Under the pieces are notes generated by a model. That model was given only the letters and a program-made list of their open reading frames with translations, ran no database searches and had not been told where the DNA came from. Shown piece by piece: positions 51,899 to 61,426 of a stretch of 64,000 bases of DNA; within the stretch, counting starts at the first letter, position 1; every line of letters starts with the position of its first letter. Source of the stretch: GCA-003244245 sp963822695 (GTDB taxonomy: Bacteria > Actinomycetota > Actinomycetes > Mycobacteriales > Pseudonocardiaceae); NCBI GenBank assembly GCA_963822695.1, contig CAWGJH010000021.1:62001-126000 (forward strand), in the 5' to 3' direction. The position numbers were made by a program, and so were the translations under genes.

Positions 51899-54800
51899 GT
51901 CCACAACCGTACTGTCTGGTCAAAGCTGCCGCTGGCTAGGGTGTGTCCATCGGGACTAAATGCCACCGCGTAGACCGCGCTTGAATGGCCGATCAGGGAT
52001 GCCCCTAGGGGGGTGGGGTGGGCCGGGTCGGTCATGTTCCATAGCCGCACTGTTCGGTTGTCGCTGCCGGTGGCCAGGGTGTGTCCATCCGGGCTGAATG
52101 CCACGGCTTCGACGGGGCTGGTGTGGCTGGTTGGGGGTGGGTTCAGTGGGTCTAGTGGGGTGGGGTGGGCCGGGTCGGTCATGTTCCATAGCCGCACTGT
52201 TTGGTCGGCGTTGCCGGTGGCCAGGGTGTGTCCATCCGGGCTGAATGCCACGGCTTCGACGGGGCTGGTGTGGCTGGTTGGGGGTGGGTTCAGTGGGTCT
52301 AGTGGGGTGGGGTGGGCCGGGTCGGTCATGTTCCATAGCCGCACTGTTTGGTTGTCGCTGCCGGTGGCCAGGGTGTGTCCATCCGGGCTGAACGCCACGG
52401 CTTCGACGGGGCTGGTGTGGCTGGTTGGGGGTGGGTTCAGTGGGTCTAGTGGGGTGGGGTGGGCCGGGTCGGTCATGTTCCATAGCCGCACTGTTTGGTC
52501 GGCGCTGCCGGTGGCCAGGGTGTGTCCATCCGGGCTGAACGCCACCGAGGTGACCTGCCCAGTGTGGCCGGTCAAGGGGGGGTCCAGTGGGGTGGGGTGG
52601 GCCAGGCTGGTCATATTCCACAGCCGCACCGTGTGGTCGGCGCTGCCGCTGGCCAAGGTGTGTCCATCCGGGCTGAACGCCACCGAGGTGACCTGCCCAG
52701 TGTGACCGGTCAAGAGTGCCAGCAGTCGGGGGTTGGCTGGGTCGGTCACGTTCCATAGCCGCACCGTGTGGTCGGCGCTGCCGCTGGCCAGGGTGTGTCC
52801 ATCCGGGCTGAATGCCACCGAGGTGACGAAGGTAGTGTAACCAGGCAGGACTGCGATGGGGCCGCGCCGGGCCGGGGCAAAGTAGGCCTGGTAGAACGCG
52901 ATTCCCCCGCCAGTCAGGCTGAGGACGAGCAGGACGACTAGACCGGCGATGAGCTGCCGGCCTCGGTGAGCGCGGCGGTGGACTGCTTGTTGCTGGCAGG
53001 CATGTAATTCTTGGCTGGCGCTGAGGAAGTCTCGTTCCAGCGTCCCGAGGTCGCTGTGGTGGTCAGGCTCTTGGGCCCAGCCTTGGACCACGGCCAGGGC
53101 GGTGTCGTGATAGAGGGCGGAGGCGGGTCTGCCGGCGCGGTCCCATTGTTGGGCTGCGTCGGTGAGTTGCTGGTGGACATAGAGCCCGGCGCGGTCGGCG
53201 TCGATCCAGCCATGGAGCCTTGGCCAGGCTCGGAGCAGGGCCTCGTGGGTGATCTCGGCGGCGTTCTCGTCTGCGGTGATCAATCGAGCATGGGCGCAGG
53301 CATCGAACACAGCCAAGGCCGAAGCCGGGTCCGGGGAGTTCGCGATCAGGGTGTTGCGGTCAACGCGCAGGCGGGTGTCCGCCCCGCCGTCGCCGATCTG
53401 GACCATACGTAGCAGCAGTTGACGGACCGCTTGCTGCTTGACAAAGTCGAATCTCTTGAACATGTCTTCGGCGGTGGTGGCGATCGCGTCGTGGATGCCT
53501 CCGGTGGCCTGGTAACCGGCCAGGGTCAGTGTGTGATCGTTACGGTGTTCCCAGGTGGCTTGCAACGCATGGGACAGCAGCGGTAAAGCTCCCGGGTCGC
53601 ACGTGGCGGCGCCCACTCCAGTGTCAGCAGGGCCGTTGCTAGCGACCAACTCGCGCAGCAACGTCTCGACCAGCCCGGGTTCTAGGGTCAGGCCAGCAGC
53701 GTGCGCAGGACCCTCGATCGCGGCCCGCAACTCGGCAAGGCGCATAGGGCCGAGCACGACCTGGCCGTCCTGCAGGGCCGGCAGGAGTTCCGGGTAAGCG
53801 GCGCAGCGGTCGTACAGGTCGGCCCGCACCCCCAGTACCACCAGCGCGGGAGGCTCACCACCCGACGCGCCGTCACCTGTGCCCGCGACCGCGCACAGAG
53901 CGCGGATGAACACCTGGCGGTCCCGATCGTTGGTGCACCGCAAGAACGTCTCCTCGAACTGGTCCACCACAATGACCACCCGGGCTCCGCTGATCTCACC
54001 TCCACCAGCCCAAGCCGCCAAGGCGCGCCGGACGGTGGTGGCGAACCCGGACGGGTTCGCCACCACCTCCGCACGCACCACGTCTGGCTCCGCCCCGGCC
54101 AGCCGGGCAACCTGGGCGGCCAACTCACCGACAGGGTCCGCGGTCGGGGTGAACAGCAGGTGCGGCCATGTGCGTGAGCCGGGCACTCGCAGGGCACCTT
54201 CGGATAACGCGGGCAGCAGGCCCGCACGTAACAACGATGACTTCCCCGACCCCGACGCGCCGACCAATACCAGCGGGCACGCCTGCCCTAGGCGTGCCGC
54301 CAACCGGCCCACCAGTTCGGTGATCACCCGTTCCCGACCAAAGAACCTCCGGGCGTCTTCAGCTTGAAAAACCGTTAACCCTAGGTAGGGGCACTTATCG
54401 ACTTCTAGGCCGAACCCGCCCTCCTGTGGAGGTGCATCCTCGGGCGGACGGTAAGCCGGGTTCGATGTGAGCACCAGATCCTCGATCCACTCGCTGGCGC
54501 GGCGGTGGGGCTGGGGGAAGCCACGTGCGGGCAACACCCGATTCAGGTACTGGTAGGCGTAGCGCAATGTCAGCAGTGGGGGCCCGTCCGGGTCCCCTCG
54601 GGTGAGTAGCGTGATGAGTTCCCCCGTGAATGCGGTGTGCCTGGCCCCGGGCGGGGCGAGCGCTAACTCCTCGGCGGCGGCCGAGGTCAGCACGTACCCA
54701 CCGTTGACCTGAGCTAAGTCCACAGCGTCACCCGACGCACCCAGCACGCCCACCGCTTTGCCAGAAAAACAACAGTCGAGGATCACGACGATCGAACGGG

Positions 54801-55212
54801 CCCGGCTCTGCAACAGCGAGGTACGCACAGCGGTGTAGGCCAACGCGGTGTAGGCAAGTAATTCCGGCCGCCGCTCCGTGGACCTGGTGGCCAGGTACAG
54901 CTCCCCACCCAGGCTGACCAAACCATGTCCCACATAGCAGACCAGCAACACGTCTCGGGCCTGCTGGACACCCTCCATCAACACGCGTCCCACATCCAGG
55001 GGTGTCAGTGGGTCGGTGAGCACCTGCACATTGCCGTCGGCCATGCCACACCGCGAAATGAGCACCTGCTTTAGATCGATCAGCGTGGTGCCCACGGCAG
55101 GCACATCCAGCAGGCCCGAATCGGCAGCGTGCGTTCCCGTCCCGATCAGCAGCGCCCGCGTGCCTGAGCTACTCAACGCCCCCGGCGCCTTGCGCGCCGG
55201 CAGCGACGTCAC
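51889..55212 (-). CDS. Caspase-like peptidase - NTPase - TM - WD40 conflict-system protein
   Basis: 1107 residues. Residues about 15-255 are a caspase-fold (peptidase C14) domain with His96 in CYVGHG and Cys148 in ILDCCFSG. Residues about 275-740 are a STAND-type NTPase: Walker A GASGSGKSS (318-326) and Walker B VVIVVDQFEE (411-420). A transmembrane segment (LIAGLVVLLVLSLTGGGIAF, about 755-775) is followed by seven WD40 repeats up to the C terminus. This is the classic sensor-switch-effector order of bacterial conflict systems in which WD40 sensing triggers the protease. The EACC1 gene ends immediately upstream. Confidence 0.93.
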   Translation of the reverse strand: MTSLPARKAPGALSSSGTRALLIGTGTHAADSGLLDVPAVGTTLIDLKQVLISRCGMADGNVQVLTDPLTPLDVGRVLMEGVQQARDVLLVCYVGHGLVSLGGELYLATRSTERRPELLAYTALAYTAVRTSLLQSRARSIVVILDCCFSGKAVGVLGASGDAVDLAQVNGGYVLTSAAAEELALAPPGARHTAFTGELITLLTRGDPDGPPLLTLRYAYQYLNRVLPARGFPQPHRRASEWIEDLVLTSNPAYRPPEDAPPQEGGFGLEVDKCPYLGLTVFQAEDARRFFGRERVITELVGRLAARLGQACPLVLVGASGSGKSSLLRAGLLPALSEGALRVPGSRTWPHLLFTPTADPVGELAAQVARLAGAEPDVVRAEVVANPSGFATTVRRALAAWAGGGEISGARVVIVVDQFEETFLRCTNDRDRQVFIRALCAVAGTGDGASGGEPPALVVLGVRADLYDRCAAYPELLPALQDGQVVLGPMRLAELRAAIEGPAHAAGLTLEPGLVETLLRELVASNGPADTGVGAATCDPGALPLLSHALQATWEHRNDHTLTLAGYQATGGIHDAIATTAEDMFKRFDFVKQQAVRQLLLRMVQIGDGGADTRLRVDRNTLIANSPDPASALAVFDACAHARLITADENAAEITHEALLRAWPRLHGWIDADRAGLYVHQQLTDAAQQWDRAGRPASALYHDTALAVVQGWAQEPDHHSDLGTLERDFLSASQELHACQQQAVHRRAHRGRQLIAGLVVLLVLSLTGGGIAFYQAYFAPARRGPIAVLPGYTTFVTSVAFSPDGHTLASGSADHTVRLWNVTDPANPRLLALLTGHTGQVTSVAFSPDGHTLASGSADHTVRLWNMTSLAHPTPLDPPLTGHTGQVTSVAFSPDGHTLATGSADQTVRLWNMTDPAHPTPLDPLNPPPTSHTSPVEAVAFSPDGHTLATGSDNQTVRLWNMTDPAHPTPLDPLNPPPTSHTSPVEAVAFSPDGHTLATGNADQTVRLWNMTDPAHPTPLDPLNPPPTSHTSPVEAVAFSPDGHTLATGSDNRTVRLWNMTDPAHPTPLGASLIGHSSAVYAVAFSPDGHTLASGSFDQTVRLWTYP
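51905..52840 (-). repeat. Seven WD40-coding repeats, several nearly identical at DNA level
   Basis: Seven VAFSPDGHTLA(S/T)G units are encoded. The middle units recur with an exact 147-base period (for example GTCATGTTCC at 52031, 52178, 52325 and 52472) with only a few differing bases, mainly in codons for blade-surface residues such as DNQ, ADQ and DNR. Such identity shows recent duplication or gene conversion and may make assemblies collapse copies. Confidence 0.9.
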
Positions 55213-55602
55213 CTAGCAAACCTCCTTACGACTGCCCGCGGTGCCATTGTCCAAGGCTGCGGCTACCTGTTCGACCAGCTTGCCCACTCCGGCCAGGTCC
55301 GTACGACGACCCCCGGTGGTTGTCAGCTCCACCGACGTCCCGTCCGGCCGGTTCCCTGTGCAGGTCACCTCGCTGGTGCGATGCCGGATCCAGGTAATCA
55401 CCGCACTCGCCAGAACGGTCACCGCCCCACCCTGACCCAACCCCACCACCGCCTCCGGCCACCCGCCCACAGTGCCCGGCAACGGCGCAGCTTCGACTAG
55501 CCGCACCCGGCCACGGAATTCCTCTTCCCCTGCAAGCCAGGTGAATAAGGAACGTAGCTCCTCGACGGCCTCCCGCCCCGCAACGCTGATCGTCACATCC
55601 AT
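55213..55602 (-). CDS. EACC1 (effector-associated constant component 1)
   Basis: 129 residues from ATG 55602, with GGAGG seven bases upstream. MDVTISVAGREAVEELRSLFTWLAG is followed by an Arg-Val strand, a hydrophobic stretch (VVGLGQGGAVTVLASAVITWI) and a final DLAGVGKLVEQVAAALDNG. This matches the small EACC1 component that accompanies caspase/TIR/trypsin-type conflict effectors in actinobacteria. It ends one base before the caspase gene start, so the two form an operon. Confidence 0.82.
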   Translation of the reverse strand: MDVTISVAGREAVEELRSLFTWLAGEEEFRGRVRLVEAAPLPGTVGGWPEAVVGLGQGGAVTVLASAVITWIRHRTSEVTCTGNRPDGTSVELTTTGGRRTDLAGVGKLVEQVAAALDNGTAGSRKEVC

Positions 55603-55641
55603 CCGCGTACCTCCACCACTACTCACGCGACGAAGACCCAA

Positions 55642-55976
55642 GACCAGGGCCCACCGCCACGATCACGGTAACCGGCTTGTATGACTAGGGAGCGCCTCCT
55701 GATGACGGGTAGTGGTCACGTACGGTAACCCTGGGAGGCCTCAGTTGTGACATCGACCAGGTAGTCATAGTCGATAATGCCGGACGACGACGGGAAACTC
55801 GCCTAGGCTGCGGCGGCGAGCTGGCTCAGCAGATAATGGCCGGGGCGCAGCTGACTGCGGGTTAGCGCGTCTGCTGTATCTGTTGCTGGCTGACGTGGTG
55901 CTGGCAGTGCCACCGGCTGCGGCGGACGGTGTTGGACCACGCAGGGCACGCAGTCGGCGAACAGGAGGAATGAGAA
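55642..55976. other. 335-bp intergenic region
   Basis: Separates the leftward EACC1-caspase operon from the rightward lipoprotein gene. It contains both promoters. The lipoprotein has AGGAGGA at 55963-55969. No other gene or RNA is recognised. Confidence 0.5.
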
Positions 55977-56864
55977 ATGGTGGCACGCATCGCGTCACTG
56001 ATCATGACGGTCCTGGTGTCGACCGCCATCGTGTCGTGCGGGTCGGCTAATCCGCCCGACGGGAACGAGAGTGGAAGCACCGTCGTGATCGGCTCGGCCG
56101 ACTTCAATGAGAGCGAATTGCTCATGGAAATCTACGCCGCTGCGCTGCGCAAGGCGGGAATCAAGGTGACCACTCGCCCCCGACTGGGCAGCCGTGAAAT
56201 CACCAATCCCGCCCTGGCAGACGGGTCGATCACCGTGATGCCCGAATACTCTGGCAACCTGTTATACTCTTTCGATCCGCAGGCAACGGCGACGGTAGCA
56301 GCCGACGTATACGCCGCACTGCAACAGTCCCTGCCGAAAGATCTGGAAGTACTCGATCAATCCGAAGCAGAAGATTCCGACGTACTAGTCGTCACCCCAC
56401 AAACCGCTGCCGCTTTCCAGCTCACCAGCATGGACCAGCTCGGCCCACGTTGCCCCCAGCTCACCCTGGGCGCTGCCAGTGAATGGCCAGCTCGCTGGAA
56501 AGATAAGATCGCCCAAATCTACGGCTGCGCATTCCGCGAGATCCGCAGCACCGATACCGCTGGTCCAGTGACGCTGGAAGCATTACGCAGCGGGCAGGCA
56601 CAGGTGGCGGACCTGCTCACCACGTCGCCTGACATCACCACCAACCAGTGGGTAGAGCTGGCCGACCCCAAGCATATGTTCCCGGCACAGCGCATCGTCG
56701 CGCTGGTGCGTGCCGGGGTGCTGAACCAGGCGAGCATCGACGCGCTGAACAAGGTCTCCGCCACCCTGACCACAGCCAAGCTCACCGAACTCAACCGGCG
56801 GATCATCCCGGAGCGGGCGGTCCCGGCCGATCTGGCCAAAGACTTTGTCAACAGCTTGCGGTGA
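55977..56864 (+). CDS. Glycine betaine/osmoprotectant ABC substrate-binding lipoprotein
   Basis: 295 residues. The signal peptide ends in a lipobox IVSC with Cys21 as lipidation site. The mature part shows SADFNESELLMEIYAAALRK (about 39-58) and PEYSGNLLYSF (about 89), the hallmarks of OsmF/ProX-type quaternary-amine-binding proteins. It binds compatible solutes outside the membrane. No permease or ATPase genes are adjacent, so it is an orphan component. Confidence 0.9.
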   Translation: MVARIASLIMTVLVSTAIVSCGSANPPDGNESGSTVVIGSADFNESELLMEIYAAALRKAGIKVTTRPRLGSREITNPALADGSITVMPEYSGNLLYSFDPQATATVAADVYAALQQSLPKDLEVLDQSEAEDSDVLVVTPQTAAAFQLTSMDQLGPRCPQLTLGAASEWPARWKDKIAQIYGCAFREIRSTDTAGPVTLEALRSGQAQVADLLTTSPDITTNQWVELADPKHMFPAQRIVALVRAGVLNQASIDALNKVSATLTTAKLTELNRRIIPERAVPADLAKDFVNSLR

Positions 56865-57166
56865 CATACGGCTTGCCTTGGATCGCGGCAGCGGAGGTCG
56901 GTGTCGAGCTGGTCTCCTGACCGCGCCCTCGAATCCGTCGGGCTCAGGATGCATCGACGAGGTATCGGACTCCTCGGCACGGCCATTCCGTAAACGACCA
57001 CGGCAGCTGGCCCAGACTCTGAGGTTCGAACCCGTTCCTACTCAATTACCAGCCGTGGATCCCACCAACTCCCGGCCAGCCGGGGCGGTTACTCCTCGTC
57101 CGGTACCGCAGGCAGCGGCGTTCTGAGCCCGTGCAGCCGGACCCGGGCGATCGGCGCGGCGTAACC
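56865..57166. other. Convergent intergenic region, 302 bp
   Basis: Lies between the stops of the lipoprotein and MFS genes. No supported gene. A GGTTCGAACCC string near 57022 is not part of a tRNA. Confidence 0.5.
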
Positions 57167-58513
57167 CTAGGCCGGGGCGATTCCCGGTGAGAGCGGGGTG
57201 ATCACGCCAGTGTGGCTCAGCGACTTACCGGTGGTCTCCGGGGCGAGCAGCTGGGACACCACGGCGCCGATCACGCACATCGCCGCTCCGGTCACCATGC
57301 ACCACGGCAGGCCGATGGTCTCGATTCCGACCGGGAGCAAGAACGTGCCCACCGCGGCCCCGATCCGGCTGACCGCGGTGGCGATGCCCGCCCCGGTGGC
57401 CCGCACGTCGGTCGGGAACACCTCGATCGGGTACACGGCGGTGAGGTTGCCGGCCACGGCGTTGAAGAACGCGAAGACCGCGAAGGCCCCGACCAGCACC
57501 ATCGGGGGCGCACCGGCCCACAGGCCGATGACCAGCAGCGCCACCGCCATGACCCAAAACGGGCCGATCAACTGCTTGCGGCGCCCGATGAGCTCGATCG
57601 TCAGCATGCCGGCGATCGCCCCGATGAACGCGATGCTGTTGGCGAAGATCGTGCCGGCCATCTCGTTCAGCTTCAGCGACCCGAACACCTTCGGGGCAAA
57701 CGTGAAGATCGCGAAGTACGGCGTCACCACGCAGATATAGAAGGTGCAAACGAAAAAAGTGCGCGAGCGCATCCCCCGGACGAACAGCGCCCGCCAGCCG
57801 GCCTCGTTCCTGGTGTCCGAGCCGTAGTCGGCCTCGGCCATGTGCTCCTCGCCACCGAGGTAACGGTCGATGATCGCCCGGGCCTCATCAGTGCGCCCGC
57901 GCAGCATCAGCCAGCGCGGCGACTCGGGCAGCCCGATGCGCAACCCCAGCACCACCAGCGCCGGGATCGCGCTGGTCGCCAGCGTCGCGCGCCAACTCCA
58001 GCCCAGGCCCTCCAGCAGCCCATAGGCGGCCACCACCGAGACCAGATAGCCGCCATACCAGAAGACGAGCATGTAGGACACCCGGCGGCCACGCCCGTGC
58101 GCCGGCACGAACTCCGCAAGCATCGACGAGCCAATGGAGTACTCGGCCCCGATGGCAAGACCCAACAGCAGCCGCACCACAAACAACTGCCACCCCTCGA
58201 CGACAAACGCCTGCAACACACCCAGGACCACGAACAGGCAGATGTCGACCAGGAACAGCTGCTTGCGGCCAAACCGGTCGGTGAGCACACCACCGATCGG
58301 CGCGCCGACGAAGATACCGATCAGCGACGACGCCCCGATCAAGCCAGCCCACACCGGCGAGATCCCGAGATCCTTCGACAAGGGCACCAGCACCACGCTG
58401 AGCACCCCAAGGTCGAACCCGTCGAGACCCTCACCCCACGCCGTGGCCAGCGTCAGCCGCCGCAGGAAGCCCTTGTCACCGAACTCCTTCGTGCTCTTCG
58501 TGGCCTGCGCCAT
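57167..58513 (-). CDS. MFS transporter
   Basis: 448 residues with 12 predicted transmembrane helices. Signature loops are GVLTDRFGRKQLF between helices 2 and 3 and ESPRWLMLRGRTDEA before the central loop, as in the sugar-porter/metabolite:H+ symporter groups. Substrate unknown; no coupled enzyme genes. ATG 58513 has a good upstream purine run. Confidence 0.92.
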   Translation of the reverse strand: MAQATKSTKEFGDKGFLRRLTLATAWGEGLDGFDLGVLSVVLVPLSKDLGISPVWAGLIGASSLIGIFVGAPIGGVLTDRFGRKQLFLVDICLFVVLGVLQAFVVEGWQLFVVRLLLGLAIGAEYSIGSSMLAEFVPAHGRGRRVSYMLVFWYGGYLVSVVAAYGLLEGLGWSWRATLATSAIPALVVLGLRIGLPESPRWLMLRGRTDEARAIIDRYLGGEEHMAEADYGSDTRNEAGWRALFVRGMRSRTFFVCTFYICVVTPYFAIFTFAPKVFGSLKLNEMAGTIFANSIAFIGAIAGMLTIELIGRRKQLIGPFWVMAVALLVIGLWAGAPPMVLVGAFAVFAFFNAVAGNLTAVYPIEVFPTDVRATGAGIATAVSRIGAAVGTFLLPVGIETIGLPWCMVTGAAMCVIGAVVSQLLAPETTGKSLSHTGVITPLSPGIAPA

Positions 58514-58596
58514 CTCGCACCACCCTCGCCCCGGCCGTCACGGTTCTCAGCAAAGATAATCACCACGCCGAGCCACCGCAGCCAGGAGCGCGCCGA

Positions 58597-59646
58597 TCAG
58601 GTCCTCGAGGTTGACGTAGTGCGCAGCACCGCCGCGACCGCGCTCACCGCGCGGTGTACGTCGGCGGTGTTCACGTCGTGATGGGTCACTGCCCGGACTA
58701 GGTCGGGTCCTAGCGCGCCCATCCGTACCCCGTGCTCGGCCTCTAGCCGCTGGCAGAACCGGGGCGCGTCGGTCAGCCGGAACACCACGATGTTGGTCTC
58801 GACGGTGTCCGGGTCGAGGGTGATGCCGGATAGTCCGGCGAGTCCTTCGGCGAGGATCCGGGCGTGGGTGTGGTCCTCGGCGAGCCGGGCCACGTGGTGC
58901 TCCAGCGCCCACCGGCAGCCGGCCGCGACGATGCCGGCCTGGCGTAGTGCCCCGCCCATCATCTGCTTGTAGCGCCAGGCCTGCTCAATGAGCTCGGCCG
59001 AGCCGGCCAGTACAGCACCCACCGGCGCGCCCAGGCCCTTGGTGAAGTCGATCCACGCGGTGTCGAACCCGCGTGCCCATTCTGCGGCCGGTATTCCCGA
59101 CGCGACCACAGCATTCATCAGTCGCGCCCCGTCCAGGTGGGTGCGCAGCCGGTGCCGCGCGGCGACCTCCAGTACCGCGCGCACCTGCCCCAGTGGCCAC
59201 ACCCGCCCGCCGGCCAGGTTGGTGGTCTGCTCCACGGACACCAGCCGGGACCGCGGCTTATAACGGTTCCCGGCTGAGAATAGCGCCGCCTCCAGCGCGT
59301 CGGCGGTGAACATGCCGGCCTCGCCGCAGACCGGGGCGAGCACCGCCCCAGACAGCGCCGACGGGCCGCCCCCCTCGGCGACGACCGGATGGGAGGTGGG
59401 GTGTAGGTGTACCGCGTCGCCGCCGGGGCGGATGTGTAGCCGGAAACCGATCGCGTTGCACATCGTGCCCGACGGCAGGAACACCGCGGCAGGCTTGCCG
59501 AGCAACTCGGCGACCCGCTCGCACAGAGCGTTGACGGTGGGGTCCTCGCCGCGCTGCTCGTCGCCCACCTCGGCGGCTGCCATCGCCGCGCGCATCGCCT
59601 CGACCGGCCGGGTCTGGGTGTCCGAGTACAGGTTGACCAGCATCAT
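58597..59646 (-). CDS. Low-specificity threonine aldolase-like PLP enzyme
   Basis: About 349 residues from the ATG-ATG at 59646/59643. VNLYSDTQTRP, AVFLPSGTMCNAI and HLDGARLMNAVVASG are family motifs, and the PLP lysine is in WIDFTKGLGAPVGAVL. It cleaves L-threonine/allo-threonine to glycine and acetaldehyde, or a related beta-hydroxy amino acid. A longer form from 59781 would enter the divergent methyltransferase promoter and gene, so it is rejected. Confidence 0.93.
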   Translation of the reverse strand: MMLVNLYSDTQTRPVEAMRAAMAAAEVGDEQRGEDPTVNALCERVAELLGKPAAVFLPSGTMCNAIGFRLHIRPGGDAVHLHPTSHPVVAEGGGPSALSGAVLAPVCGEAGMFTADALEAALFSAGNRYKPRSRLVSVEQTTNLAGGRVWPLGQVRAVLEVAARHRLRTHLDGARLMNAVVASGIPAAEWARGFDTAWIDFTKGLGAPVGAVLAGSAELIEQAWRYKQMMGGALRQAGIVAAGCRWALEHHVARLAEDHTHARILAEGLAGLSGITLDPDTVETNIVVFRLTDAPRFCQRLEAEHGVRMGALGPDLVRAVTHHDVNTADVHRAVSAVAAVLRTTSTSRT

Positions 59647-59725
59647 CACCGGCGACGCTAGTCGCGCACCACCACGCTCGCGCGCCACAGCCGGTTTTGT
59701 CAGACCCTCGCCATAGGATCTGGGC

Positions 59726-61426
59726 ATGATCCGACCCGGGGACAATCCCGCCCTTCGCAAGGAGCGCGGTGCCTTCTTCACACCCTCGGAGATCGCCGAC
59801 TACCTGGCGGACTGGGCGGTCGGTGGTGACCGGAATGCTCGGATTCTGGATCCGACCTGCGGCGAAGCCGTCTTCCTGCTGTCAGCGGGTCAACGGTTGC
59901 GGGCGCTCGGCCGAGAAGACGGCGATCTGGACGAGCACCTGTTCGGTGTCGATCTTCATGAGACCTCGCTGGATTGGGCGACCTCCATCCTGGAGGCCGA
60001 GGGGTTGGACGCCCACCTGCTGGCGACGGACTTCTTCGACCTCGCTACGCCGGACCAACTGGGTGCGCAGCTGCCTGCCATGGACGCGGTGATCGGCAAT
60101 CCGCCTTTTGTCCGGTACCAACGCCATATCGGGGAGGCACGAGCGAAGTCGCGGCAGGCGGCGCTTCGGCAACAGGTGCGGCTGTCCGGTCTGGCCTCGT
60201 CGTGGGCGGCACTGGTTGTCCATGCCTGTGGCTTCCTCAAACCGAATGGTCGGCTGGCGATGGTACTGCCCGCTGAGCTGTTGACCGTGGGGTATGCCGA
60301 ACCAATCCGCGCCTGGCTGCGGCAGCGGTTCGAGCAGGTGCATCTGGTGCTGTTCGAACGGCTGCAGTTCCAGGACGCGACCGAGAAGGTGGTCTTGGTA
60401 CTGGCGGCTGGCAGTGGTGGCTGTGATGCCTTCTCGCTGTACTGCCTCGATGATGCCGCTGAGCTGGCGGGTATCCGCCCGATGACTAACTTGAGTGTCA
60501 CGCCTGCCGATAGCGGCAAGTGGACGGACTTGCTGTTGCCGAACCGGCAACGCCGTTTGTTCAAGATGGTCAGTGGTGAGCGCTTCACGCCGTTGTCTAG
60601 CTACGGTAAGCCTGAACTGGGCACGGTCACGGGCGCGAATGACTACTTCACGATGTCGGAGCAGACCCGTGCGCAGTACCAGCTGGTTGAGGGCCGACAC
60701 GTCATCAAGGTCTGCCCGCCCGGGACAAAGCATATGCGAGGCATGGCCTTCTCGGCCGCACACTGGGCGCAGCTGCGTGAGCAAGGAGAACGGGTATGGC
60801 TCCTGCATCCCGCAGCCAACGACCGATCGAAGGAGCTGGCGGCCTACATCGCGCTCGGTCGCGAGCAGGCGGTGCATGAGGCCTACAAGTGCACGGTCCG
60901 CTCCCCGTGGTGGCGGCCGCCCGCAGTGTCGCCGCCGGACCTCTTCTTCACCTATATGAGTCATCGCTACCCGCGACTCATCGCCAACACGGCCAACGCA
61001 ACCTTTGTCAACTCGATGCACGGGCTTCGCCTACTTCCGGGTGCACCTCGGATTGCTCAGTCGGCCTTGCCGGTGGTACTCCTCAATAGCGTCACCTTGC
61101 TGGGTGCCGAGGTCTTTGGCCGCTCCTATGGTGGTGGCATCCTCAAGATGGAGCCTCGCGAGGCAGCCATGCTGCCGGTGCCGGGCCCCACGGACCTGCA
61201 AGTGGCCTGGAAACGGTTGCAGTCATCGAGCAAGGCACTCGACGGTTGGCTTGCCGATGGCCGGTGGACCGAGGTGGTCACGTCGGTGGACGAGGTGCTT
61301 CTGCACGAGATCATGGGTCTGGAGGTCACCCAGGTCGAGTTGCTTCGTGCTGCTGCCGACGCGCTCCGCTCGCGCCGGCTGGCCCGGTCGGAGTTGGTAA
61401 GGGGTGCAGCGCGTGGCCAAGGATGA
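59726..61426 (+). CDS. N6-adenine DNA methyltransferase (restriction-modification)
   Basis: 566 residues. GAFFTPSEIADYLADW, the SAM motif I LDPTCGEAVFLLSAG (about 41-55) and the catalytic NPPF in DAVIGNPPFVRYQ (about 125-137) define a gamma-class N6-adenine methylase of the Eco57I/type II kind. The C-terminal half is the target-recognition region with no nuclease motif. It overlaps the next gene by 23 bases, which is presumably the paired endonuclease. Confidence 0.9.
   Translation: MIRPGDNPALRKERGAFFTPSEIADYLADWAVGGDRNARILDPTCGEAVFLLSAGQRLRALGREDGDLDEHLFGVDLHETSLDWATSILEAEGLDAHLLATDFFDLATPDQLGAQLPAMDAVIGNPPFVRYQRHIGEARAKSRQAALRQQVRLSGLASSWAALVVHACGFLKPNGRLAMVLPAELLTVGYAEPIRAWLRQRFEQVHLVLFERLQFQDATEKVVLVLAAGSGGCDAFSLYCLDDAAELAGIRPMTNLSVTPADSGKWTDLLLPNRQRRLFKMVSGERFTPLSSYGKPELGTVTGANDYFTMSEQTRAQYQLVEGRHVIKVCPPGTKHMRGMAFSAAHWAQLREQGERVWLLHPAANDRSKELAAYIALGREQAVHEAYKCTVRSPWWRPPAVSPPDLFFTYMSHRYPRLIANTANATFVNSMHGLRLLPGAPRIAQSALPVVLLNSVTLLGAEVFGRSYGGGILKMEPREAAMLPVPGPTDLQVAWKRLQSSSKALDGWLADGRWTEVVTSVDEVLLHEIMGLEVTQVELLRAAADALRSRRLARSELVRGAARGQG

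Noticed and set aside
51905..52840. CRISPR-like periodic repeats
   Set aside because: The 147-base period is in frame and codes for WD40 blades; there are no unique spacers.
57015..57040. tRNA T-arm-like GGTTCGAACCC
   Set aside because: The flanking bases do not form the T stem, and no acceptor or anticodon arm is present.
59647..59781. N-terminal extension of the threonine aldolase
   Set aside because: It would overlap the divergent methyltransferase start and adds 45 basic residues outside the family.
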